64,000 bases of DNA from Pleurodeles waltl (Eukaryota > Chordata > Amphibia > Caudata > Salamandridae), in NCBI RefSeq assembly GCF_031143425.1, contig NC_090440.1:343917844-343981843 (forward strand). The letters run 5' to 3'. Shown in pieces: positions 1 through 10,640 of the stretch. Position 1 is the first letter of the stretch, and the number at the start of each line of letters is the position of its first letter. The notes under the pieces are model-generated. The model did no database searches, was not told the DNA's origin, and was given only the letters and a program-made list of their open reading frames with translations. A program made the position numbers and the translations under genes.

Positions 1-281
1 ACCCTGACACCTATCATTCCTCTCAATTCCCCCCCACAGTGCAACACCATAATTGACTAACCTGAATGCCAAGCCATGCATGCCATATCCATTGCATGAA
101 CATCCCTCGCAGCCCTGCATGTACACCCACCACCAGTGCATGCACAGCATGGAGAACTAACAATCCCAAAAGCCATCACCATACACAAACAAAGGTGGCA
201 GGTGCAACGATATAGGGGAAACTAGGGATGTAGAAAATGTCACAGACATGTAGCATAATATACCTTTTACATCCCCACAAG

Positions 282-1187
282 TGCCCCAGCCAATTTCAGT
301 GGAGAGGAGGTGCCACGGCTACCCAGTTTCCCATCAGAAGATGCCCCCAGTGATGACAGTAACTCTGGATTTCTGAATCTGAATGGACTTCCTGGCCCAT
401 CAGGGACCACTGGTCAGTCGGCTATCCCAGCCTACACCCACTCCACCACAGAGCCTCCCCCCTCAGTATCCAACACCACAGCAGTCACCCAACATCCCCA
501 CACCTCTGTCCCCAGGACACGTCAGTCAGCAGTGTGCCCACCTGTACAAGGACCCCAGTCAACACCTCACAGCCAAGACAATAAGGGTCCTTGGGTCAGT
601 GCCAGTGGACACACCATTCAGGGAACACAGGCACAGGGGGACAGGGACACTCGCAGGACAGCTGTGCACCAGGGGGAGGACAGGTCCAGGGAACTGACTG
701 CCCAGGAGGCACTCACCAATGTCCTGGGGGCTTACCAAAAATCACTCGACAAGTTGGGCCAGATGTTAAACATCATGCAGGAGAACCAGCAGCTGCAGGA
801 GAAACACCACCAGGAGATCAGGAAGGATTGCAGGCTCTCAACTCCACCATGGTCTCTATAGCAGGGGTGCTGGGTGATATGGCCAACATCATGAGGGTCT
901 ATACAGTACACCAGCGGGCCCCTGCCACTAGCCAGTCAACTGAACAGCCCTCCACATGTGCTGCAGCTAGTGGACAGCTGGCCCTGCCACAGGACCCACT
1001 TGCCGCCAGCACCCCTCCCCCTGCAAAAGATGAACCACCTGCAAACGTTCTCTGCGACCCAGACAGACACCAGAGACACCTTCCAAGACCAAGACCACCA
1101 CCAGGAAATGAGGCCCTCCTGAATGTCCCCCTTGTGTTCCACTCTGTCACCTTGTCCAATTTGAACTGCCATTGCTCCCCTTCCTAG
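282..1187 (+). pseudogene. X gene of copy A, exon 2: Myb/SANT-like Harbinger accessory protein, C-terminal part
   Basis: The second exon of the X gene, decayed. It begins after a splice acceptor (pyrimidine-rich stretch, CACAAG) near 281. It encodes the acidic start SEDAPSDDSNSG, a GPSGTTGQS segment, the conserved block PRTRQSAVCPP, and then a coiled-coil-like region (LGAYQKSLDKLGQMLNIMQENQQLQEKH across two lines of about 28 residues, rich in L, Q and E). The same order of blocks occurs in copy D (55313-56111, minus). The frame changes near 840, so the end is read in another frame, to a TAG at 1185-1187. An AATAAA lies at 1297-1302. The Myb domain of exon 1 is outside the window. The role as DNA-binding partner of the transposase is inferred from family knowledge. 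Confidence 0.7.
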
Positions 1188-1489
1188 TGCCCATTGGACT
1201 CTTGACCTGTGCTACAAACAGGCTGGACCACTACCCTGGACTTTCCTCTACCATCAGCCCACTCCATTGCACTATTCCTTCTATATTTTTCACTGCAATA
1301 AACACCCTTGCACACAACTTGAGTTATAGTGCTCTATGTGACGAATATGTGCAAAAATATTGAAAGTTTAATCTTGTGCAATTGTCCTGAACTTTGCGAT
1401 TGCATAAAAATAATGCCCTGTAGCTGTCTGTAGTCATCACATCAGTACACAGTTGTAACCACACCTACATCTGCAAAATGAGAAAGCAT

Positions 1490-2414
1490 AGGGATCCACC
1501 TGTCAGATGGAGGCATCTGAACCTAGCCTTCAGGAGGCTGAAGTTACGCTCAATTATTCTCCTGGTTCACCCATGAACATCATTATACCTATTCTCAGCC
1601 CCTGTCCTGGCACTCCATACAGGGGTCAAGAGCCACAACAGGTTTGGGTAGCCAGAGTCACCTGCAAGAATTGAGGAACAAACATTAGCCTTGCACAATG
1701 GTATGGGGGATGACTCCTAAAAGCATACATTGACATGCATTGGGTGGGGACTCATGCTCACCTATTACCCACACCCTGTGCCTCTGTAGTTGTGCCTTCA
1801 CATTTGGGATGCTGCTATTTCTCAAAAAGAAGGAGTCATGCATCGACCCAGGATACTTGGCAGTGACGTGGGAGATGTACTGGTCAGCCAGGCACACCAT
1901 TTGCACATTGAGTGAGTGGAAACTCTTACGATACATGAACACCTGTTCATTGTGCGGCGGGGGGACAAATGCTATATGTGTTCCATCACTGGCCCCAATA
2001 ATATTTGGAATAGGTCCCATTGCATAGAATCCAGCCTTCACAGTGGCCAAATCTTCCACTTGGGGAAAGTGATGTAGCTGAACATGTGTATGAGCAAGGA
2101 AAACAAAACCCTTGCCAGCACTATTGAGAACATTGGCTTTGACATTCCTGCTGCCAAGCCCACTGTCACTAGGAAAGAACCAGTTGCCAGGACAAGGAGC
2201 ACAGATAGAACCTGCAAAAGAGGGGGGAATCCCAATGGAATGACGGATAGCTGATATCAGATCAGGCTCCAATTGAGCAAACAGGTCTGTGATTGTCGCC
2301 CTGTCCAGTCTATAGGTGAGTATTATGTGCCTGTCCTCCAGTGTAGCCAAGTCCATAAGGGGTCTGTACACGGGGGCTTGCCTCCTTCTCCTATTCCTCC
2401 ACAATGGTAGGTAC
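1490..2414 (-). pseudogene. Harbinger transposase of copy A, exons 2 and 3
   Basis: Remains of a HARBI1-like DDE transposase. Exon 2 (2414-1762) starts after the acceptor CCCTTAG and encodes the N-terminal region ending VYRPLMDLATLEDRHI, then the first catalytic Asp in IIGASDGTHIAF. At 1761 there is a clear donor (ATAG|GTGAGC). The matching acceptor (TTGCAG|GTGACTC) is at 1662, so exon 3 starts at 1661 with the second catalytic Asp motif DSGYPNLLWLLTP. Exon 3 goes on to an in-frame TGA just before the catalytic Glu region (IIERNFSLLKARFRCLH) and fades near 1490. Copy D has no intron at this position. The protein cannot be made intact. Confidence 0.85.
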
Positions 2415-2858
2415 CTAAGGGACACAAGAGTGAGAAGGGATTGACAAACTGAACAATGTAACCACCACCTCAGTGTACATTGAGCTTGTATGTAATTGGA
2501 CTATGTAAATGGCAATGTATGTACAATTGACAGCAATGACGCAGTTTTGTATTTCAGAATGTTGACCAGCACCATAAAATGGTGAGTGTTTGTCCTGTAT
2601 GTAGGTACAGGTGGAAGTGATGTAACTCTGCCAGCGTTGGGCGTCATGGCGGAAGGCGGTCTTGCAGCACCGTGCTATTCCTCATTCGCTAAAATGGGGC
2701 TCTATGGGGTTCAGTGTCCAATGAGGATCACCGACGGCAGTATACACTGCCATGGACGTGACCGCCATTTTCTGTCAATGACCTCACTTGATTCCTGATT
2801 TTTCACAGGACAACACCTCCACTGCGTGTGCTGCTGTGACCTGAGTCTGGAACCTACC

Positions 2859-5558
2859 ATGTACCCGTGTGACAGGGGAAAGGGCCCCTGCCTTCACTTC
2901 AGAGGAGTTGGAACGCCTGGTGGATGGGGTCCTACCCCTGTATGAACAGCTGTATGGGCCTCCAGACCAACAGGTGAGTACATCATGGGGACGGTGCATG
3001 CAACAAGGTTGCATGGATATGTGTGTGTGTGTTGGCAGTGTGTATTTTGGGTGGGGGGGTATGTCTGGTGGTAGTGTACTTGGGTGATGTGTGCCATTTG
3101 AGGGGAAATGGTATTTGTGGGCCATGTGTGTGACAGGCTGGATTGTATGGTTAATGGTGTCCTCCTGTCTGTATTTCCTCTGCAGGTCAGCGCCCATCAG
3201 AAGAAGGGATTGTGGTGTACCATCGTATAGGACGTGCGGACCCTGTGGGTCTATAGCAGGCAGAGCACCCACTGCAAGAAAAGGTGGGAGGACCTGAGAC
3301 GCTGGGCCCGGAAGACCGCGGAGGCCTGGCTGGGGATGGCCTCCCAATGAGGGAGGGGTGCTCGTCGGAACCTGACCTCCCTGATGGCCTGCATAGTGGC
3401 AGTGGCCTACCCAGAGCTAGATGGGCGCTTGAGGGCAGCACAGCAGCCACAAGGGAGTGAGTACAGTGTATGTAACAGCCATCTTTATTGCCTGGCATGG
3501 GATCCTGGTGGTGGGTTTCAGTTAGTGGGTGCCCCTTAATGCCAGCTCAGACATTGCCGCGTGGTCCAGCTGAGGGTAAATGGGTGTATGGCAAAATCTT
3601 GTTAACTAGCTAGGTGGCATTCCATGTCAGACAGGGCTTAGTAGGTACCAGGAGGGGTGCAGATGGCAGAGGTTGGCTCTCATCTTGCTGTGGTACCTAG
3701 CTAATGGAATGCCAGTGCGGTGCATAGTGCTCAATCTTGATCCTTGTGTCTGATAGTAATGTGTATGCCATCTGTGGTGTTGGTACTGTACTTGACCCAG
3801 TGCTCCCTTTCTCCCTCCCCCCCTATTTTCTTCTGTCATCCTATCCATGTGTGCATTAGCATCATCTGGCGGAGGAACAGGGGCACAGGTGACTGAGGGA
3901 GCTGCAGCCCACGGGCCCCAGGAGGCAGTGTCTACTGATGCCGAGGGGACCAATGGGACGGAGGATGAGGGGAGCACTGACTCTGATTCCTCCTCCAATG
4001 GAAGCTCCCTGGTGGTGGGGGACACCTCTGGAACCACCCCAGCTACAGATACAGCCGTCACCCCCATACCAGCACCGCCTTCCCAGTAGCCCCCTACTGA
4101 CTTGCCCATGCCCACTGACCCAGGCGGGTGGGCATCTTCTCACTCCAGGCAGCTCAGGCTGTGTTCCAGTCAGTCCTGCTGCCCTCAGTAAGGAGGCTAT
4201 TGACCTCCTGAGATCCATCTTAGTAGGGAAGTCAAATACTGTGAATACCATCTAGGGGCTGGCATCCCAGATGCAGCAATGCAATGCCTACCTGGAGGGC
4301 ATCCACGGTGGGTTGGCGGCCCTACAGAGATAGTTTCAGGCTCAGGCCTCCTCTCTGATGGCAGCCAGTGTCCCTGTTCCTATCATACCACTTCCGAGTC
4401 GCAGTCTCCTCAACCCCATCCCATCACTTGCACACATACAGACAAGCATGCACACAAAACATCACAAAGGAGTAGCACAGACAAACACAGGCAGCACACT
4501 TCAGGCCACAAGCACTGACACATACAACAGGCAGTTGCACACACAACAACATCCACTGCCTCCACTGTCTCCCCCTCCTCCTCCTCTTCCTTCATAGTCA
4601 CATCCACACTCACACCTGCATGAACTGCATCAATAGCAACCACCACCATCACCACATCATGCAGCACACACACCTCACTTGCAGACACCTCCACAACATC
4701 CATCCACGCGTCCTCTTTGTCCTCTCCCACCCTGTCTGCCCCCTCCTAAGAGCCACCAACGTTCCCACTAAGACACCCAACAACCATCCACCTCACACAC
4801 GCACACTGTCCATGCACCTGCACCCAAGCCCAGCAGACGTACACCTCCTACAACCACTCTTTCAACCTCCACTCCCTTCTCTCCTCCAACATCACAAACC
4901 AAAGTCCTGAAGAAGCTTGTCCTTGTCCAACTTGACCTCTTCCCACCCCTCTACCCTCTGTCCTGCCCATAAGAGCAACTACCCATCCCAGCACCTCAGC
5001 CAAACAGTATTCCACTGCTCCCACCAAAAAATCAGCTGCTGGCACAAAGCGGTCCCTGAGTGTGATGGCAGTCACTCCTAGTAAGAACACACCTCTGCCT
5101 CAGAAAAAGAGGACTAGGGTGGAGAAACCCAAGGGACAGAGGACATGGACAGTGGAGGCACTTCCTAGTCCTGGAGGCAAGGATACAAGTCACATGTCAA
5201 AGGCCAAGGGTGCCGGTCACAGGAGGGGACACATGGATCTCCCTCCACCATCAAAGAGAGGCGAGGATCCCCCTCCACCACCAAAGAAAGCCAAGCTTCC
5301 CCCTCCACCACTAAAGAAAGACAAGGTTCCCCCTCCACCACAACAGAGGCAGCCAAGGAGCCCCCTCCTCTAGCAGTGGCAGCCAAGGAGCCCCCTCAAC
5401 CAGCAGGGGGCAAGGAGCCCTCTTCTCCAGCAGAGTCAGCCAAGGAGCCCCCTCCACCAGAGGCAGCCAACAAGCTCCCTCCACCAGCAGAGGGCAAGGA
5501 GCCCTCTCCTCCAGCAGAGGCAGCCAAGGAGCCCCCTCCATCAGCAGAGGGCATGTAG
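2859..5558 (+). pseudogene. Y gene of copy A: three-exon Myb/SANT-like Harbinger accessory protein
   Basis: A second Myb/SANT-type gene, opposite to the transposase and lying within its first intron. Exon 1 (to 2973) encodes ERAPAFTSEELERLVDGVL, the first helix of the domain; its donor is CAG|GTGAGT. Exon 2 (3186-3456) starts after CTCTGCAG and covers the HQKKG..W helix and the THCRKRWEDLRRWARKT helix, with decay. Exon 3 (from 3860, after GCATTAG) encodes ASSGGGTG, an acidic-serine stretch, a helix ALSKEAIDLLRSILVG, and a proline/lysine-rich C-terminus. The nearest ATG (2859) is out of frame with the Myb helix, and several frame changes occur in exon 3. The DNA-binding role is inferred from the domain. 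Confidence 0.75.
5235..5555 (+). repeat. Proline-rich coding repeats at the 3' end of the Y gene of copy A
   Basis: Degenerate short repeats of the type CCCCCTCCACCA, spaced by CCAAGGAG or CAAAGAAAG, encode PPPP-KK and KEPPPPAE blocks. Copies C and D have differently composed low-complexity tails at the same place, so the tail of Y is repeat-prone. Confidence 0.7.
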
Positions 5559-6096
5559 GCCACCCTCCAGGGACTGTTGGACAAGGAGCCCCCTCCAGAA
5601 CCAGTAGGCATGTTACTCACTTCAGACACTGTGGCCTTTCACTCCCCTCCAGAGACAATTGGGCAAGGAGCCCCATCCAGAACCAATGGGCATGTTACCC
5701 ACTTCAGCTGAGGTGCCCCTTATCCCCTTTCCCCTGAGGTGTCTGCCCATTTCCAACATGATGCCCCTGAACAGTGGAGTCCAGATAATGTCAAGAGTCA
5801 AGTTGCGCTTTGGACTGTGCCCTGTGGCCATGTGGGCCTTTTGTACTTTGGACTGGCCTTTGGCCCAATCTGGACATTGACGCCTGCATTTACATTCAAT
5901 TTTACATTATGGTGCCTGTTGGCAGCAATTTAAAGTGTTAGTACATTCTAATTGTTGTCCTTGCATTAATTTAACGTGGGTCCTGTGACATTTGTTTTAC
6001 TCTGCAGCAGGTTCTATGTATGGTGTGTGTGTAAATGGTGTGTGTTGTGCATGTGTGTGTCACTCTCCTTTTCCTCCTTCCCTCCCTTGTATTCAC

Positions 6097-6179
6097 TGTC
6101 GTCGTCTTCATCGGTGTTGGTGCTCCAGGACGACCATGGCGTGGTAGAGCATCGGGATGACTTGGATTTCCTGTTCCAT
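6097..6179 (-). pseudogene. Transposase first exon of copy A (83 nt)
   Basis: Reads ATG GAA CAG GAA ATC from 6179 and encodes MEQEIQVIPMLYHAMVVLEH, an in-frame TGA, and an Arg-rich end. It stops at a weak donor (ACA|GTGAAT) at 6096. It is exactly 83 nt long, as are the equivalent exons of copies C (8254-8336) and D (49248-49330), which also begin with an ME(P/Q)E start and end with an Arg-rich segment. About 3.7 kb of intron containing the Y gene separates it from exon 2. Confidence 0.75.
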
Positions 6180-6487
6180 GGCGGCCGCAGAATCCTCTGT
6201 GTCCCTGATGGTGAGTCTTTCGTTTTCTGTGAAGTGTTTCCACCAGGCTTTTGATGGCGTTGTTACCACCCCAGAACCTGGAGGTTTGCTATGTTATAAT
6301 ATGGTGGGTGGTACCTTGACTTCCGCCTGGCTGTTGATGGTTACCGCCATGGTCAGTGGTGTTTACACCCTGGTGGTTGGTGTGGTATATTGGCTGTCTA
6401 TGGGAGGTATCACCACCATGGTCATCATTTGGCAGTAATTATCGCCAGCCTGTTGGCGGTATAACCGCCACTTAAACAGTCACCGCC

Positions 6488-6508
6488 AGTGTCATAATGA
6501 CCACCTAA
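6488..6508. repeat. Terminal inverted repeat and TAA target duplication, right end of copy A
   Basis: The last bases, GTGTCATAATGACCACC, resemble the ends of copies C and D (consensus start GGGGGTCAT). TAA follows directly. The partner end is outside the window, so the duplication cannot be confirmed. Confidence 0.6.
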
Positions 6509-7930
6509 ATCTTAGTGCTTGGAAACACAATAGCACCAACTGGGGCTATCACAGCGTTTTGATAGAGTTGTTCCCAACAGTCCGATGCCACTCATGATGG
6601 AGTGAGGCCGGTCACTGAGTCGCGTGGACCCCAGGTTCAGTACCTTGGATAACGAGGAAACAAAGACATTCTACAGGGTCGGGGTGGTGAGGAGTCACTG
6701 GAGCCACTGCATTGTAGGTTCCTTACTGCTATTGGGAAGGTGAGGCATCCGTTCCTTACTGCTAGGCAGGGGAGGTGAAGTAGCAGTGCCTAATGGTTGC
6801 AGATGAGGTGATGGGGCGTTGGTGGCAAGGTGTCGGTTACTTACAATCCTGTGGTATTGATTAACCCAACAGGTCAAAATGCGAGGTGTTGACTTCTCAG
6901 TGCCACAACCACACCACGGGGTCACAGGTGCTGCAGTGGAGTTGGAGTCGGGTGTCAAGGCATCAGTGACACGGCACTCGGGACTCACGCTGTGGTGGGA
7001 CTTCAGAAGCACTGCAACTATGTCAGGCCTGCAGCATCGGTCATTGCAATCAGTGAGGACCATGGCTTGGGTGCAGGCAGCAATAAGGAGTCAGACAGTG
7101 GCGCCTGTTCCGAAGTCGCTCTGGAGTCGATGTGCTTGTTTCTTCTTGGTTCCACCAGAACTCACTCTCAAGGGCCCAGGAACTGGATTTGGCACCACTT
7201 GGCACGTCTGGACTCTCAGCAACAGAGCCCAGGTGCTGGCAGATGAAGTCTTTGATGTCCCTAGGACTTCTTAACAGGAGGCAAGCTCAATCCAAGCCCT
7301 TGGAGAACCTGGGGCAGCAGGATGTAAAAAGCAAAGTCCAGTCCTTTCACTTCCAGAACAAAAGCAACAAGCAGCAGGCCAGCACAGCACAGCAAAGCAA
7401 CAGGCAGAGTGGCAATCCCTCATACAGCATCCAGCTCTTCTTCCTGGAAGCATATCCTCAGACCAGAACCATTCTAACTTTGTGGGGTCAGAGGTCCAGT
7501 ACTGATACCCATTTCTGCCTTTGAGGTAGGCAAATTTCAAAGAAAAGTCTTTGTAGTGCACCAGACCCTGCCTTTCCTGCCCTAGCCCCAAACACTCTTC
7601 ATGGGGTTGGACCCTGCTTTGTGTAAGGACAGGCACAGTTCTATTCACGTGCAAATGTCAGCTCCACCCACCACTTTAGCTCAGGAAGACCCATCAGGAT
7701 ATGCAGGTTTCACTTCAGCTCCCTTGGTGTGACTGTCTAGAGTGAATTCACAAACACTCCAACTGTCATCCTGACCCAGACATGTATTCCACAGACAGGC
7801 AGAGGCACAGAATGGTTGAGCAAGAAAAATGCCCACTTTCTAAAAGTGGTATTTTCAAACTTACAATTTAAAAGCCAAATTCACCAAAAGTTGTATTTTA
7901 AATTGTGAGTTCAAAGATCCGGAACTCCAT
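6509..7930. other. Unclassified interspersed repeat, left half
   Basis: No gene recognised. The sequence is AT-balanced, with short shadow reading frames only. Its continuation appears to be 58584 onward, because the Harbinger element between them has inverted repeat ends exactly at 7931 and 58583. I cannot name the family. The GGGGTGACTTACATAG-type text on the far side resembles LTR sequence of salamander Gypsy elements, so a minus-strand LTR is one possibility. Confidence 0.4.
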
Positions 7931-7957
7931 GGGGGTCATAACGAGTTTGGCAGTCTC
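7931..7957 (+). repeat. Left terminal inverted repeat of copy C
   Basis: GGGGGTCATAACGAGTTTGG, followed by CAGTCT, pairs with the end at 58557-58583. It marks the point where the flanking repeat is interrupted. Confidence 0.75.
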
Positions 7958-8253
7958 AGGACCGCCACGTTGGTGGCGGTCATACCACCAATGAAGGCCG
8001 TCAAACTATGACCATGGTGATCATCCCAACAGAACACAGTAAAAAAACATCAGTATCAACATTGCGGACATGCCGCCACGTACAGTGGTAGGCACTTTCA
8101 GGCAGTGGGGACCATGTTCCTACCAGACTTATTATAAGGCTGCACACCACCAAGGTTTCTGCCGCGGTCGCACCACCACGAAAACCCTGGCGGAAAACAA
8201 CTCTATAAAAGGAGACACTTACCTTCTGGAACACATACTTCAGTGGAGCTGCC

Positions 8254-8336
8254 ATGGAACCTGAACTGGAAGTCCTCCCATGGCTCCTGCTTGCACAACG
8301 ACTCTGGAACCAGAGACGGCAACAAAGACAACAACC
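8254..8336 (+). pseudogene. Transposase first exon of copy C (83 nt)
   Basis: Starts ATG GAA CCT GAA CTG and encodes MEPELEVLPWLLLAQRLWNQ, then a Gln/Arg-rich end, up to the donor AACC|GTGAGT. Joined in phase to the acceptor before 34148, it continues into the transposase main exon, the shared third base completing a Pro codon. The phase and the 83-nt length equal those in copy D. This exon is open; the gene is listed as a pseudogene because the main exon is broken. Confidence 0.8.
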
Positions 8337-8359
8337 GTGAGTAAACACGCCTACCTCAC

Positions 8360-8925
8360 ACTGAAAGGAAAACCTACCCTCCACATGCACACACTACATA
8401 CACATCAGGGACGGCTGGTGACAGTGACACACAAATGTAACCACACACCCCTCCGCACATACACACACACCGACATACACACACGGACACCAATACTACA
8501 CACACACACATGTACTACACACACCACGGCCAACACACATGTGCCATACACACACCAACCTGCAGACACAGCACCGGCACTAACACAACCATCCACAACA
8601 GCACCGACACACACAAAGACAACACAACCGCAACTACACAGACGCTTCGCCAAGCAATGTCATAGCACACCTCCACATGACAACACATACTAACCAAAAT
8701 ACATAACTACACCAGACAACCTATAAACACAATAACAATGCCATACAATGAAGCATACATTACAAAACACTAACACCACACACAACGCATACGACATAGC
8801 CATCACCACACACACACACACATACACACACACTACAACCACACAAGGGCACACAATACCTTTATTACACATCTCTACACAAGCAATACACAATGTTGCT
8901 ACGTACATGCATGTAACAAACACAT
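8360..8925. repeat. CA-rich simple sequence in the transposase intron of copy C
   Basis: Runs of CACACACA and ACACATAC alternate over about 560 bp. Apparent reading frames here (Thr/His-rich on one strand, Val/Cys-rich on the other) are by-products of the dinucleotide bias. A similar CA-rich stretch lies at 4430-4700 in copy A. Confidence 0.7.
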
Positions 8926-9119
8926 ATCATATCTTACACACATTACACAGCAGTGACAGCAGTGACAGAAGGACAAATGTCAGGGCCACATCCACACATG
9001 CAGCCGAGGCACAACAGTTGGCACAACCAACACACACACGTCACACATGCACAAACCAATGCCCATAAACACAAAACTGCCATGTAGAAAGAAAGACAGG
9101 ACAGGTATGGCAAACATCG

Positions 9120-10640
9120 AATCCAACGACATGTTGGTCCAGATGTATTGATAAGTAGAACATATTTTAAAAAACTATTTACAAATCAAAGGCCAATGGT
9201 CAGTCCAAAATGCCAAAGGCACAAATGGCACCTTAGAGTGCCCCAACTTGACTCCTGAATGTAAAATGACCTCCACGTGGTAGGGGCATCAAGGGGGCAG
9301 GCAAACACCTTGGGGATTGGGAGGGATGGAGTGGGTGGTTTTGTCTGGAGTTTGGGGGGGTCCTTGGGCTTGGGTTTGGAAGGGGGTCCATGGTCCTGGC
9401 CTTGGGAGAGGTAGACTGTTTGGCAGGGGCATGGGCACTAGCAGGGGTACAGGGGAGGACTTGGAGGTGGAAGGGCTGGACTTAGGGAGGGAAGAAGAAC
9501 GCTTGAGGATATCACAGAGTGGAAGAGAAGAAGGGAACAAGGAAAATTCCACAAATAAATACTTTTTTGACACATGGGGTGGTCATGGCAGAAGGGTTTG
9601 GGAGTGGAGGGAGAGGAAGTGGTTGTAAGATGTGCCGGTTTGGGAGTCTAGGGTGCAAGTGTGTGCATGGAATGCTTGTAGGTGCTGGGTGTCTGTTGGG
9701 TGGGTGAGTATGGCATTTAGGTGTCTTGGGAGAAGGGGAGGAGGAGGTGCAGAAAGATGCCATACTGGATGGGTGATTGTCTGTTGGGGTGGTGTCTGCT
9801 GGTATGGTAGATGTGCTGCATGTAGGGGTGTCGGCAGTTGTGGTGGGTGCGGATATGGTTACTAGGGTGGATGTCTGCAAGTCTGATATTGGGGTGACTG
9901 TGGGTAAGACAGGTGTTGTGGCTGAATCCGTGAGTGATGGTGTGGTGGCTACACATGTGTCAGGTGTAGTGTATGTGAAGGACAGAGTGGTTGAGGAGTT
10001 TGTGTAGGTCGTGGATGTTGTTGTGTCTGCAGGTGGGTATTGTTTGTGTGCATGCCGATAGTGGGTCTTGTGGTGCTTGTGCTTGTCAGTGGTACCCTTG
10101 TCTCTTGAGGTGGATGCATGCCTGTGTGTGTGTTTGCTTTAGATGGGTTTGAGGAAAGAGGTTTGGGATTGGGAAGAGGTAGGTGAAGTGGGGACGCTAG
10201 ACAAAGGGAGACTGGCTGTCATCAGTGACGAGGCCAGAGTCTGAAAGGATCACTGGAGGCCAGGGCACTGTGAATGCCCTCCAGGAACGCATCATTCTGT
10301 TGGACTTGAGCTGCCAGTCCCTGATGGCATTCACAATGGTGTACTGGCCCATAGAGATGGACCTAAGGAGGTCAATAGCCTCCTCACTGAGGGCAGCAGG
10401 GCCAACTGGGGCTGGGGCAAAGGTACCTGTAGTGAAGGAGATGCCCACCCTCCTGGGTGAGCGGGCATGTACAACTGTGTCCCCACCCAGCTACAGGGAG
10501 GGCGGTGCTAGTAAGGGGGTGTCGGACAAGGATGGTGCTGGAGAGGTCCCAGATGGGTCCACCACCACCATGGAGTGTCCACTGGAAGAAGATTCCAAAG
10601 AAGAGTTGGTCGATCCTGCCTCCCCATGGTAATCCCCGTG
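9120..10640 (-). pseudogene. Y gene of copy C, exon 3 (downstream part)
   Basis: Minus-strand continuation of Y exon 3. Just downstream of the Gmr1-like element it encodes a serine-rich stretch like the SSLVV block of copy D. Then come the conserved APVGPAALSEEAIDLLRSIS helix (about 10410-10350) and a long Ser/Thr/Pro-rich tail with SLPKSSPSTSKSSP (about 9500). Several frame changes break it. The Gmr1-like element inserted at 10640, and the first 100 bases of the exon are at 21933-22032. Confidence 0.65.

Larger units (their letters stand above)
1..6505 (-). mobile_element. Harbinger element copy A (left end outside window)
   Basis: A decayed PIF/Harbinger DNA transposon, read on the minus strand when oriented by its transposase. 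Order from left to right: X Myb/SANT-like gene (plus), transposase main exons (minus), Y Myb/SANT-like gene (plus), transposase first exon (minus), terminal inverted repeat. The right end is GTCATAATGACCACC, ending at 6505 and followed by TAA, which fits the TWA target duplications of this superfamily. The other end and X exon 1 lie before base 1. All three genes carry stops or frameshifts, so the copy is dead. Gene order is the same as in copies C and D once orientation is corrected. Confidence 0.85.

Noticed and set aside
7084..7126. TGGCGCC-like text as a second retroviral primer site
   Set aside because: No LTR end with CA precedes it and the following bases do not continue a tRNA match.
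8360..8925. Thr/His-rich and Val/Cys-rich reading frames in CA-rich DNA
   Set aside because: Products of dinucleotide repeats on both strands; no start context or homology between copies.
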